From NCBI RefSeq assembly GCF_014077005.1, contig NZ_JACGVC010000044.1, positions 186,001-250,000 on the forward strand: 64,000 nucleotides of DNA, read 5' to 3'. Both the position numbers and the translations under genes were made by a program. Source of the DNA: Colwellia sp. MB3u-45 (lineage in GTDB: Bacteria > Pseudomonadota > Gammaproteobacteria > Enterobacterales > Alteromonadaceae). This document shows, piece by piece, positions 1 to 8,761 of this stretch. Positions within the stretch are counted from its first letter, which is position 1. Every line of letters starts with the position of its first letter. The notes beneath the pieces were generated by a model. The model searched no databases. It was not told the DNA's origin and saw only the letters and a program-made list of their open reading frames with translations.

Positions 1-731
1 ACCAAGAATTTATGCCTTACTTTCAACCTATAGTACAACTTGTTGACGGTAAGATCGTTGGCTTTGAGGCTTTGGCGCGCTGGCAAAGTGATAAGCGTGG
101 CTTTGTGTTACCGGATGCTTTTATAGCACTAGCAGAAGAAACCAATTTAGTGATGGCGATTGATTTACAAATTCTAGAAAAATCATGCCAACAACTCAAA
201 CTGTGGCAGCAGAGTTCAGGCTCAGATCAACTTTATGTCAGTTGTAACTTATATTGTAATCATTTTTTCAGTTTACATTTACCGCAAGATATTCAAGCTA
301 TTATCGATAAAACCGGTGTGCAACCGCATCAAATTCGTGTCGAATTGACCGAGCGAGCTTTGTTAGACAATAGTGATGTTGTGCTCGAAAATATGCGGTT
401 ATTGAACAAAATGGGTGTGAAGATATTACTCGACGATTTTGGTACCGGCTATTCGAGTTTAAGCTATTTGCATCGTTTTCCAATGGATGTGATCAAGATA
501 GATCGTTCTTTTATTAATAGTGTGCACGAAAGAAGTAATCATCAAGCGATCATTAAAACCATTATTGATTTAGCCGCCAATTTAAATATGGAGACGGTGG
601 GTGAAGGTATTGAACATGAATCGGATGCGCAATTATTAAGAGCAATGGGCTGTGTTTATGGTCAAGGTTATTACTATTTTAAACCGTTACCAGCCGAAGA
701 AATAACTAGCCTTTTGTTCAGTCAAAGCTAA
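1..731 (+). CDS. EAL-domain c-di-GMP phosphodiesterase, 5' end outside window
   Basis: C-terminal part of a cyclic-di-GMP phosphodiesterase that would hydrolyse c-di-GMP to pGpG. The reading frame is open from base 3, upstream of the first ATG at 12, and the residues QEF before that Met fit the usual lead-in to an EAL domain, so the true N-terminus (possibly sensor or GGDEF domains) lies outside the window. Catalytic and metal-binding motifs seem intact: FEALARW (EAL signature), VELTER, LLDDFGTGYSSL, IKIDRSF, GEGIE and QGYYYFKPLP. That predicts an active enzyme rather than a degenerate receptor. It ends just ahead of a hairpin terminator. Family assignment is secure; the signal it senses cannot be inferred. 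Confidence 0.93.
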   Translation, partial: QEFMPYFQPIVQLVDGKIVGFEALARWQSDKRGFVLPDAFIALAEETNLVMAIDLQILEKSCQQLKLWQQSSGSDQLYVSCNLYCNHFFSLHLPQDIQAIIDKTGVQPHQIRVELTERALLDNSDVVLENMRLLNKMGVKILLDDFGTGYSSLSYLHRFPMDVIKIDRSFINSVHERSNHQAIIKTIIDLAANLNMETVGEGIEHESDAQLLRAMGCVYGQGYYYFKPLPAEEITSLLFSQS

Positions 732-765
732 ACCCTAGCATTTAGTACTGAAAGAAAAATGCGGT

Positions 766-803
766 AAAAATCCACTAATAACGATCTTATGTGTGGATTT
801 TTT
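766..803 (+). terminator. Rho-independent terminator after EAL gene
   Basis: A perfect 10-bp stem (AAAAATCCAC at 766-775 with GTGGATTTTT at 793-802) with a 17-base loop, ending in a T run. It sits 35 bases past the EAL stop codon. The loop is longer than usual. Confidence 0.6.
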
Positions 804-957
804 AGATCTAACCTTAGCCAAATAATTATTTTATCATCATAAGGGCTATTTTTGCTCTGCATTTAAATGAACTAAAATTTGAATGTGTTGGAGTTTTTTA
901 GCTGTTTGCGGTAATTTATGCTGTAAATAAAGTGATTAACCATAAAATTGACTGAAA

Positions 958-1437
958 ATGACAAGTAACAAACCTAAAACCTTAGACCGTATCGATTTAA
1001 CTATTTTAGATGCTTTACAAAAAAATGGTCGAATTTCAAATAGTACACTGGCACAACGAGTCAATTTAAGTGCTAGCCCGTGCTTAGAGCGGGTAAAACG
1101 TCTTGAACAAGAAGGCTATATCGAGCGCTACGGTGCTTTTTTAAATGCCAGTAAATTAAATTATGGCATGACAGCTTTTATTCAAGTGACCCTTGATCGT
1201 ACCACTGCGGATATATTTAATAAATTTCGTGCACAGGTTATTGAAATTAAAGAAGTAGCTGAATGCCACATGGTAGTTGGTGGCTTTGATTATTTATTAA
1301 AATTACGTTTTGAAAATATGGAAGCCTATCGGATACTATTAGGTAATATTGTTGAGTTGCCAGGAGTCTCTCAAACCCATACTTATGTGGTTATGGAGCA
1401 TGTAAAGCGCTACTCGGGCGTACCTATTTTCGACTAA
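958..1437 (+). CDS. Lrp/AsnC-family transcriptional regulator
   Basis: A 159-residue feast/famine regulator. The N-terminal winged helix-turn-helix (about residues 8-60, with LDRIDLTILDALQKNGRIS and ASPCLERVKRLE) closely follows E. coli Lrp, and the C-terminal RAM ligand/oligomerisation domain carries the typical AECHMVVGGFDYLLKLR and LPGVSQTHTYVVME segments. Such proteins form octamers or hexadecamers and respond to amino acids. The divergence from E. coli Lrp is too large for the Lrp orthologue of this order, which is normally highly conserved, so it is probably a paralogue of the BkdR/AsnC type (inference). It is a single gene with about 225 bases of promoter region in front. The next gene encodes a peptidase, which could be a target, but nothing in the sequence proves that. 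Confidence 0.9.
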   Translation: MTSNKPKTLDRIDLTILDALQKNGRISNSTLAQRVNLSASPCLERVKRLEQEGYIERYGAFLNASKLNYGMTAFIQVTLDRTTADIFNKFRAQVIEIKEVAECHMVVGGFDYLLKLRFENMEAYRILLGNIVELPGVSQTHTYVVMEHVKRYSGVPIFD

Positions 1438-1683
1438 CAAGCACAAGCGTGCAAAGTTATATTAACACTGCTTGGTTTAGCCAGCGTTTGCTTTTGCAAT
1501 GTGGAACTAGTTTTCTTACATGACAGTCGATATAGTGTCTTGAGATGTTTTTAGCCAATTTTAGTCAGGTATATTGCTAAATAGGCCAAATGTAATTATA
1601 AAATAATAAAACCAAATGACTGCATTAATTGCCCAATTAGCAAGTAATTTAAGTGTCCAATTGGTAGAGGTTAATGAAATACC

Positions 1684-3378
1684 ATGAATATATACCCATC
1701 AAAGATAATCAAAAAATCAAGCCTAGTTGCCCTGGCTATCATCGCTTTATTTGGCTGTAATAAGCCAACCTCTGCGCCCTTGCAAATTAACCTAAAAGAC
1801 TTATCTAGTGAGGTTAATGCTGACAATATCAAAGCCCATATAGAATTTCTGGCTGATGACACCTTACAGGGTAGAGATACCGGTAGTAGTGGCTACCAAA
1901 TTGCGGCCAACTATGTGAAATCTTATTTTAAGCAGCTGGGGTTAACTCCACAAGGGAGCAATATCACCAATGAGTCTCTCGGTTTTGAACAGCAAGTCCG
2001 ATTTCGTAAAAGTTATCTTATTGACGACTCTGCCCAAGCAACTATTCATGGCTTAGCGGGCGACATTGAACTGAATTTTTTGACCGATTTTTTAATGTCA
2101 GGCTCAAGCTTACAAAATGAAACGGCGATTACCGCCCCAACCGTGTTTGTTGGTTACGGGGTTATATCTGCAGAGTTTGGTTATAACGATTATGAAAACA
2201 TTGATGTTAATGGCAAAATTGTTGTTGCTTTAACCGGCCGACCTGATGATTTACCCTCTGAAGAAGGTGCACATATCGGCTCAAATGCCGAGAAGAGTCG
2301 ACATGCTGCAGAACATGGTGCTATCGGTTTTATTACGATACACAGTCCCAAGCGTGAAAAAGTGCGCAGTTTTGAAAAATCAGCGCAATATGCAAAAGCG
2401 CCGAGTGTCAGCTGGCTTACTCAAGATAATATGCCGTTTGGTAAACAAGAAAAAATTATAACAGGAGCTTATATAGCCCCAGAGGCAGCCGAGGCGTTAT
2501 TTGTAGGCGCAGCAAGCACACTAGCGGATATTTATGCTGCCGACACTAATGATATGGCCATTAAAGGTTTTGCTTTGCCTTATCAAGTTACCTTGAAAAA
2601 CCGCTCACGTCATGAACAGATCACTAGCCCTAATATTATCGCTGCCGTTACAGGTAGCGATGAAAAATTAAAAAACGAATATGTTGTCTTTAGTGCCCAC
2701 CTTGATCACATTGGCATAAGCGTTGATAGTGACAATGAAGACACTATCAATAATGGCGCCTTAGATAATGCTTCGGGTGTGGCCATTTTACTTGAAACCG
2801 CACGTTTATTAGCACAAATGCCAATTAAGCCAAAACGTTCAGTGTTGTTTGTTGTCGTGACCGGCGAAGAAAAAGGTTTGCTAGGTTCGAGTTATTTTGC
2901 CAATAATCCCACCCTACCTGTGTCGCAATTAGTCGCCAATGTGAATTTAGATATGCCGTTAATTTTATATCCTTTTGCTGATGTTATCGCTTTTGGCTCT
3001 ACTCATTCAACGATGGGGAAAATTGTCGCGACAGCAGCACAGAAAATCGATATAGAACTGAGTGAAGACCCAATGCCAGAACAGGCGCTTTTTACCCGTA
3101 GTGATCATTACAGCTTTGTTAAGGTTGGCATTCCATCGGTCTTTTTAATGACAGGTTTTAAATCAACAGATGCAAGTATTGATGGTGGTGCAGTATTTGG
3201 TGATTTCTTGAAAAATCATTACCACCAACACAGTGACGAAATCAGCTTACCCATAAATTACCAAGCGGCGGCTAACTTTGCATTGGTTAATATGATGATA
3301 GGTTTAGAAATTGCTAACCAAGTGGCACGACCAGAGTGGCATAGTGATGATTTTTTTGGTTCAACATTTGGGCAATAA
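1684..3378 (+). CDS. Lipoprotein M28-family zinc aminopeptidase with PA-type insert
   Basis: A 564-residue exported metallopeptidase. The N-terminus has a basic stretch, a hydrophobic segment and a lipobox ending LFGC (Cys25), so it should be a lipoprotein. Residues of about 150-270 resemble a protease-associated (PA) insert, and residues of about 310-530 form the M28 domain. Expected zinc ligands are visible: SAHLDH (His339, Asp341), GALDNASG (Asp361), the catalytic GEEKGLLGS (Glu395/396), NLDMP (Asp423), and a His cluster HYHQHSDE near residue 514. It probably releases N-terminal amino acids from peptides in the periplasm or at the cell surface. It stands alone, 70 bases before an HDOD gene. 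The substrate is unknown. Confidence 0.9.
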   Translation: MNIYPSKIIKKSSLVALAIIALFGCNKPTSAPLQINLKDLSSEVNADNIKAHIEFLADDTLQGRDTGSSGYQIAANYVKSYFKQLGLTPQGSNITNESLGFEQQVRFRKSYLIDDSAQATIHGLAGDIELNFLTDFLMSGSSLQNETAITAPTVFVGYGVISAEFGYNDYENIDVNGKIVVALTGRPDDLPSEEGAHIGSNAEKSRHAAEHGAIGFITIHSPKREKVRSFEKSAQYAKAPSVSWLTQDNMPFGKQEKIITGAYIAPEAAEALFVGAASTLADIYAADTNDMAIKGFALPYQVTLKNRSRHEQITSPNIIAAVTGSDEKLKNEYVVFSAHLDHIGISVDSDNEDTINNGALDNASGVAILLETARLLAQMPIKPKRSVLFVVVTGEEKGLLGSSYFANNPTLPVSQLVANVNLDMPLILYPFADVIAFGSTHSTMGKIVATAAQKIDIELSEDPMPEQALFTRSDHYSFVKVGIPSVFLMTGFKSTDASIDGGAVFGDFLKNHYHQHSDEISLPINYQAAANFALVNMMIGLEIANQVARPEWHSDDFFGSTFGQ

Positions 3379-3451
3379 ATAAACTGACAAGCTTTTAATT
3401 AGGGCGATTAAATTCAGTCGTGAAGCGCTTAAATAAGGAAATTATGAATTA

Positions 3452-4291
3452 ATGAATGCTCTTGAATATGCCCAGCAAGCCAATGGTTCTTTTGCCTTAC
3501 CCGACGCGTGTTTTAAAATAAAAGCCTTAATGGAAGATGAGAGTTCTACGCTAGAAGATTTCGCCAATGTCATCCGTGTGGATCCCTCGATGACATCGCG
3601 TTTATTACAAATGTCTAATAGTGCCATTTACAGCTTCCCGGGTGAGATCAGTACCATTTCACGTGCCATTACTATTATTGGTACGCAAGCCATCTACAAC
3701 CTGATGCTAGTCGACGTAGCCGCGACAGCCTTTAAGCACTTTTCAAATCAGTCGATCGATTTAAAGCGCTTTTGGCGTCTCAGTGTATTTTGTGGTTTAG
3801 TGACAAAGAACTTAGCCATTACCGCCGGAATTCGAGACATAGAACGGCTATTTGTTGCGGGCTTATTACAAAATTTTGGCGAGCTTATTGTGGCCAAAAT
3901 TTCGCCCGCGTTAGCAAAGCAATGCGAAGCTTATAATGCGGATGTATTACCGTGGCAATTACAGCAACAGGTATTGGGTTTTAGTTACGCTGAAGTCTCT
4001 GCTGAGTTACTTAAAATTTGGCAGTTACCAGAAAAAATAATTTTACCTATTCGCCACTATAATAATGCCCATAATATTGAACTCAATAAAGATGTTAACG
4101 TGCTGTATTTAGCCTCAAGATTGGCATTAGTCGCGTGTCATCCGGAGATTTTTAGTTACGATGATAGTATTGATGCAACACTATGTCAGGCCTTGAAAAT
4201 ATCAACAGATGATTTAGAAATTGCGGCAAATTTCGCGACAATAGAAACCGATAATATCTTCAATATTATGAACGTAAAGTTTTATGGTTAA
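3452..4291 (+). CDS. HDOD-domain signalling protein (paralogue 1)
   Basis: A 279-residue protein made almost entirely of one HDOD domain, a non-enzymatic relative of HD phosphohydrolases found in signal transduction proteins. The typical segment VIRVDPSMTSRLLQMSNSA is at residues of about 30-50, followed by PGEISTISRAITIIG. There is no attached EAL, GGDEF or receiver domain. It is paralogous to the gene at 12037-12885: the two N-termini align almost residue for residue. A Shine-Dalgarno-like AAGGAA lies 15-20 bases upstream. HDOD proteins in this group are linked to c-di-GMP, motility or stress signalling, but the specific role here is unknown. Confidence 0.88.
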   Translation: MNALEYAQQANGSFALPDACFKIKALMEDESSTLEDFANVIRVDPSMTSRLLQMSNSAIYSFPGEISTISRAITIIGTQAIYNLMLVDVAATAFKHFSNQSIDLKRFWRLSVFCGLVTKNLAITAGIRDIERLFVAGLLQNFGELIVAKISPALAKQCEAYNADVLPWQLQQQVLGFSYAEVSAELLKIWQLPEKIILPIRHYNNAHNIELNKDVNVLYLASRLALVACHPEIFSYDDSIDATLCQALKISTDDLEIAANFATIETDNIFNIMNVKFYG

Positions 4292-4476
4292 TGGGGCTTA
4301 ACAAGTGCAACAAATATTATACAGGCTACTCGATAAATGCTGCGGTTAAAAACAAGACTTTATTAAAGAAGCCTGCTAGCATCGATCAGTTAATAAAAGT
4401 TACCTCAATAAAAACGGGCGCTGTGAAGTAAAAAATTATAATTATTAGCCCTAAAAAAATACAACGAAGGATACTT

Positions 4477-5901
4477 ATGAGTACAGAAAGAGAGCATTTC
4501 AGTTCCCGCTTAGGGTTCATTTTAGCCGCTGCGGGTTCTGCAGTTGGTATTGGTAATTTGGTTGGCTTTCCAGTGAATGCGGCCAAAAACGGTGGTGGTG
4601 CATTTTTATTAATGTACGCTGTTTTTGTTTTACTTATATGCTTACCTGTGATGGTTGCTGAAATGGCCGTTGGTCGCAAAACCGCGAAAGAACCGGTGGG
4701 GGCTTACAAAGCGTTGAGTGGCGGTAGTAAAGCTTGGGGGGCGGCAGGTTTTCTTGGCGTGTTAACGCCCTTTATGATTGCTGTATTTTATATGGTGATA
4801 ACGGTATGGATTTTTGGCTATCTTGTGCTAACACTAAGCGGTAATTTAGATTATTTAGCCAGTAATAACGGCTTTAGTGAGTTTGTTAATAGCCCCTACT
4901 TATTTTTGGGTATGATTGTCGTGGCAGCCATTATTAACTTTATTCTTGTGGCGGGTGTTAAAGATGGCATTGAGCGCGCCTCAAAAATATTGATGCCAAC
5001 CTTGTTTATTATGCTACTGATTATGGTGGGTTATGTCCTAACACTAGAGAATGCGCTTTTAGGTGTTGAGTTCTTTTTAATTCCGGATGTTGCTAAAATT
5101 ACCCCATCGGTAATTAATGGCGCTTTGTCACAAGCATTTTTCTCCTTGTCTCTAGGTATGGGGATATTGATCACTTATGGCTCTTATATTGACCGTAAAA
5201 CGGATATTGTTGGCTCCGCAAAACTTGTTGCTCTGACCGATACGGCGGTAGCATTCATCGCTGGCTTAATGATTTTACCCGCGGTATTTTCATTTAATCC
5301 CAACGTTAATCCAGCTGAATTAAGTGATAGTTCAGTGTCATTAATTTTTACCTTTTTACCTAAAATATTTTTAGCATTACAAAGCTCAATCGGTTACATC
5401 GGCGCGAGTGCTGTTGCGGCATTTTTCTTCACTTTAGTATTCTTTGCTGCCATCACCTCACTAGTGTCAATTTTAGAAGTACCGGTTTCCTATCTAGTCA
5501 CAGAGAAAAAACACAGCCGTAAGAAAGCATTGTCAATATTATTGATGAGTGCTGGGCTACTCACTATTTTTGCTACCTTGTCGTTTGGTATGGTGTCATT
5601 CTTTACCGAGTTTACCTCATATGCCGGCGGCGTTCGGTCATTTTTTGATGTGGTATATGATGTTTTCTACGAGACTATTTTACCCTTGAATGGCTTTTTA
5701 TTATGTGTATTTGTTAGCTATCGTTGGAAGAAACTTAATTTATCTGAAGAGCTAGCGAGAGGTAATGCAAACTATATAGGGTCTTGGGCCGAAAAGTATA
5801 TTAACTTCTCTTTAGGTACTTTTATCCCTGTTATTGTTTTTGCTATCTTTATTAATACTGTGCTGCAAAAATTCTTTGGCTATAGCATCTTTGGCTTTTA
5901 A
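4477..5901 (+). CDS. Neurotransmitter:sodium symporter (NSS/SNF) family transporter
   Basis: A 474-residue inner-membrane Na+-coupled amino-acid or amine transporter of the LeuT fold, with about 11-12 hydrophobic segments. TM1 carries the signature GSAVGIGNLVGFP (residues 20-32), including Asn27, a sodium ligand in LeuT. At the place of LeuT Arg30 (outer gate) there is Gly30, and LeuT Asn21 is Ser here, so the gate and sodium-site details may differ. The start has a good ribosome site (AAGGA, 9 bases before ATG). A strong terminator follows at 5955. It is monocistronic. The substrate cannot be read from sequence; bacterial homologues carry aromatic or branched amino acids. Confidence 0.93.
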   Translation: MSTEREHFSSRLGFILAAAGSAVGIGNLVGFPVNAAKNGGGAFLLMYAVFVLLICLPVMVAEMAVGRKTAKEPVGAYKALSGGSKAWGAAGFLGVLTPFMIAVFYMVITVWIFGYLVLTLSGNLDYLASNNGFSEFVNSPYLFLGMIVVAAIINFILVAGVKDGIERASKILMPTLFIMLLIMVGYVLTLENALLGVEFFLIPDVAKITPSVINGALSQAFFSLSLGMGILITYGSYIDRKTDIVGSAKLVALTDTAVAFIAGLMILPAVFSFNPNVNPAELSDSSVSLIFTFLPKIFLALQSSIGYIGASAVAAFFFTLVFFAAITSLVSILEVPVSYLVTEKKHSRKKALSILLMSAGLLTIFATLSFGMVSFFTEFTSYAGGVRSFFDVVYDVFYETILPLNGFLLCVFVSYRWKKLNLSEELARGNANYIGSWAEKYINFSLGTFIPVIVFAIFINTVLQKFFGYSIFGF

Positions 5902-5954
5902 ACATTTGGTAAGCAAGCATAATTTAAGATGAATAAAACACGTTAAATAAGACT

Positions 5955-5993
5955 TAAGGCCGGATAATTTGTTATTATCCGGCCTTATTTTTT
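5955..5993 (+). terminator. Strong rho-independent terminator after NSS transporter gene
   Basis: A perfect 14-bp stem (TAAGGCCGGATAAT at 5955-5968 with its complement at 5974-5987), a 5-base loop TTGTT and a following T run. It lies 54 bases past the transporter stop and 20 bases before the next start codon. Confidence 0.92.
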
Positions 5994-6012
5994 CTAGCTA
6001 GAGCTGCTTATA

Positions 6013-6906
6013 ATGATTGAATTTATCTCCGTATCTGATTTTAGTGAAAGCCAGCGACTATTTCATGGCCGTGGCCATGCATACCCCGCATTGTCACATG
6101 TCAATGTTGATTGGTTTGAACCCGTCATTTTGATCAGTTTATATCAAGAAGTTGAAGCTCATTGGCTAGCAGAACAAGTAGCGGCTTTACAGACTTTGAG
6201 CGATAAGTGTCAATCAATTCAAGTGCAATACCGCTGCCGTAAATTTGCTCCATGTGAATTGCTCTGGGGGCAGGAAGTCACTGACTTGTGTGCTGTAGAG
6301 TATGGTTTGAAATACCATATTAGTTTAGGTAAAGCGCAAAATTCAGGTTTGTTTTTGGATATGCGTAATGGCCGAGACTGGGTTCAAAAGCATAGTGAAA
6401 ATAAGCAGGTATTAAATTTATTCTCTTATACTTGTGCTTTTTCTGTTGCGGCATTGGCTGGTAACGCCAGTAAAGTGGTGAACGTTGACATGAGCAAAAG
6501 CTCATTAACTAAAGGTCGAGAAAACCATAGATTAAACCAACAAGATCTCAGCAAAGTTATTTTTGAAGGTGTTGACATTTTTAAGTCTTATGGACGCCTG
6601 AAAAGGTATGGACCGTATCAGTTATTAGTGTGCGATCCGCCATCTTTTCAAAAAGGGAGTGTTGATATTGTCAGAGACTATAAGAAAATTATTCGTCGCT
6701 TGCCTGAGCTAATGTCAGATAATGGTGATGTATTGTTGTGCTTAAACTCTCCTGATCTTAATGTGGATTTTTTAATGGCTGAGGTTGCAAGAGAATGCCC
6801 TGAGTGCGTTTTTCAGTATCAACTTAAGACACCCGCAGTATTTAAAGAAGCGCATCAAGGTAAAGGGCTTAAATGTTTGTATTTTATATATAAACCGAGT
6901 GCATAA
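6013..6906 (+). CDS. Class I SAM-dependent methyltransferase, RlmI/RlmK-like (COG1092)
   Basis: A 297-residue protein with the Rossmann-fold methyltransferase domain of the family that includes 23S rRNA m5C1962 methyltransferase RlmI and the C-terminal half of RlmKL. SAM-binding motif I is around NLFSYTCAFSVAAL (residues 135-148), the acidic motif is VNVDMSKSSL, and the catalytic loop is CDPPSFQKG (residues 207-215). Unlike RlmI there is no recognisable PUA RNA-binding domain; the N-terminal 100 residues are different, so the substrate may not be the RlmI site. It starts just after the terminator of the previous gene and is convergent with the LysE gene. An RNA target is likely but unproven. 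Confidence 0.88.
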   Translation: MIEFISVSDFSESQRLFHGRGHAYPALSHVNVDWFEPVILISLYQEVEAHWLAEQVAALQTLSDKCQSIQVQYRCRKFAPCELLWGQEVTDLCAVEYGLKYHISLGKAQNSGLFLDMRNGRDWVQKHSENKQVLNLFSYTCAFSVAALAGNASKVVNVDMSKSSLTKGRENHRLNQQDLSKVIFEGVDIFKSYGRLKRYGPYQLLVCDPPSFQKGSVDIVRDYKKIIRRLPELMSDNGDVLLCLNSPDLNVDFLMAEVARECPECVFQYQLKTPAVFKEAHQGKGLKCLYFIYKPSA

Positions 6907-6927
6907 ATTTCAATTTTTTCCTGTCTA

Positions 6928-6969
6928 GTTTGCTTGTCTAGTTTAGGGTCAAGCAAACCTTATTATTAT
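6928..6969. terminator. Possible terminator between convergent genes
   Basis: A perfect 9-bp stem (GTTTGCTTG at 6928-6936, CAAGCAAAC at 6950-6958) with a 13-base loop, followed by a T-rich tract. It sits between the methyltransferase (plus) and LysE (minus) genes. Confidence 0.5.
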
Positions 6970-7008
6970 TTGTCTCAGCTAGTGAACATTTGTCCACTTT
7001 AGATAGTC

Positions 7009-7623
7009 TTAATTTAACACCACGCGTGCGGCCAATAAAATCAAAAAGCTACCGGTAACCTTGTCTACCAGATGACTATTAGCTTTTAATTTTTCTAAAA
7101 TAGGCCCGCGTGACATCATAAAAGCAATAATGACATACCACAGCATATCAATAATGCCGACAGTGGCGGTCATCACAGCTTTTTGCTGCCAACCTGCATT
7201 AGGATCAACAAACTGACTAAATAAAGCGAGAAAAAAAATCGCTAATTTAGGGTTCAAAAAAGCAATCAAAAAACCATCTCGCCAACCATTAATGGTTGGA
7301 TCTATTGTTTTACCTTGTTGGACAAACTGAATGTTTTGTTGTTTACTCATTAGCGCTTTAATACCCAAGTACAAAAGAAAAGCCGCACCAGCGTATTTTA
7401 TGGCTGAAAACAACACGGGTGATTGCACGATAAGCAGGCCGATACCTGTTGCGGTTATTGCCGCATATAACGCCACACCTAAGCCGTGACTGATGGCGGT
7501 GGCATAACCTTGGCCTGCACCACCATTTAAAGTGTTTTTAATCACTACGGCCAAGCTTGGGCCTGGTGAAAGAGCACCAAGAATACAAATAACCACGAGT
7601 GATAGCCATAAATGAAACTCCAT
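7009..7623 (-). CDS. LysE/RhtB-family amino-acid exporter
   Basis: A 204-residue inner-membrane protein with about six hydrophobic segments. The N-terminus contains the LysE-family signature LGALSPGPSLAVVIKNTLNGG, followed by GLGVALYAAITATG, and a later FLNPKLAIFFLALFSQFVDP block typical of RhtB-like homoserine/threonine/lysine effluxers. It would export amino acids using the proton motive force. An AAGGCG ribosome site lies upstream of the ATG. Its start is 40 bases after the stop of the DNA ligase gene on the same strand, so the two may be co-transcribed, with no evident functional link. The exact substrate is unknown. Confidence 0.93.
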   Translation of the reverse strand: MEFHLWLSLVVICILGALSPGPSLAVVIKNTLNGGAGQGYATAISHGLGVALYAAITATGIGLLIVQSPVLFSAIKYAGAAFLLYLGIKALMSKQQNIQFVQQGKTIDPTINGWRDGFLIAFLNPKLAIFFLALFSQFVDPNAGWQQKAVMTATVGIIDMLWYVIIAFMMSRGPILEKLKANSHLVDKVTGSFLILLAARVVLN

Positions 7624-7663
7624 AATTTAATGCGCCTTAAATTGGTTAAGTTGATTTGTGCGA

Positions 7664-8542
7664 CTAATGTTGATTTTTAATGCGAAGAAAGCTGGCAAAT
7701 TTTGGCACACCCCGTTGTGTTTTACCAATGTATTTATAGGTTATTATGCTGCCAATTTTAGGTGGTTGCTGGCGCTGCTGATCGGAAAAACCTGTGCCTA
7801 TTTTAAACGTGATACCTTCGGGGGTTTTTACTTTAACGGCGCCCAGTAAACCCTGGTATTTTCCTTTACCTAGCGTATGCGCAATGACTAGCGCTTCAGC
7901 GTCTTGATATATTTTTAGTTTTAATAAGCTCTTGCTACGGCCACTTTGATAATTTGCTGATGCTAGGTGCAGCATTAAGCCCTCGCCATTATGAGCAACA
8001 GTGTCATCCAACAGATCATACAAGGCCATATTACTGGCTAGCTTTTTTTGCTTAATCATCGCGAGGTAAGGCGAGCTATTACTGGCTATCAATTGCTTCA
8101 TGGTCACAATACGCTGAGTAAAATCAGCGCTGTGATTGGGTAAGTCGAAAAGCATTAATTTAAGCTTTTTCCAGCATTTTCCATCTGAGTGTTTACGTCG
8201 AACACAGGCGCTGATTTGGGCAAATTGTCCTCGGCCGCTCCAAAGTTCACCCCCCATAGGTATGTTAGGCCAATGTTCAATAAACCAACCCGGTGGTGAC
8301 AAGACATTACCATTGCGGGTTAATAGTTGTTGTCCAGTCCAGTATCCGCGAACACCGTCTAACTTCTCGCTTACCCAGTAATCTTCAATAACCGCGCTCT
8401 GCTGATATTTAGTAGCAAGCTGTAGCCGAGGCTTTTGTGGCTTTTTTATTTCTAGGTTTGCTTGCTGAGCAAGTACGCAGGGGAATACGAAGATTAAAAA
8501 GTTAAAGCAGAAAATTTTTTGATATGTGGTTGCTTGAAACAT
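7664..8542 (-). CDS. Exported ATP-dependent DNA ligase (Lig E type)
   Basis: A 292-residue minimal ATP-dependent DNA ligase with an N-terminal signal peptide (hydrophobic residues 9-24, likely cleavage after VLA at about 25). Nucleotidyltransferase motifs are in order: motif I EKLDGVRG with the adenylated Lys60, motif III-like MGGELWSGRG, motif IV GEGLMLH and motif V LLKLKIY; an OB-fold follows, with little else. This is the compact Lig E architecture known from proteobacteria such as Neisseria, Vibrio, Haemophilus and Psychromonas, where the ligase is periplasmic and has been linked to extracellular DNA or DNA uptake. A strong ribosome site (AAGGAACAAGG) precedes the ATG. The role in nick sealing is firm; the biological purpose is not. 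Confidence 0.93.
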   Translation of the reverse strand: MFQATTYQKIFCFNFLIFVFPCVLAQQANLEIKKPQKPRLQLATKYQQSAVIEDYWVSEKLDGVRGYWTGQQLLTRNGNVLSPPGWFIEHWPNIPMGGELWSGRGQFAQISACVRRKHSDGKCWKKLKLMLFDLPNHSADFTQRIVTMKQLIASNSSPYLAMIKQKKLASNMALYDLLDDTVAHNGEGLMLHLASANYQSGRSKSLLKLKIYQDAEALVIAHTLGKGKYQGLLGAVKVKTPEGITFKIGTGFSDQQRQQPPKIGSIITYKYIGKTQRGVPKFASFLRIKNQH

Positions 8543-8761
8543 CCTTGTTCCTTTTCAGTATCTGAGCCCAAATGATCAAAACGAATATCTTGGGCAGTTT
8601 TAAAGAAAGTATAGAAGCATTTCAGCATTTTGGGCTATTCGTTTGGTGACTTACTTAAAAAATACTTAAACAATACTTTAGGAAAACAACTATTTAAGGT
8701 CGAAATTTCTTCAATGTTGACTACACTTTTGCATAAAATAGAATTTAATGGATGATAGTCG

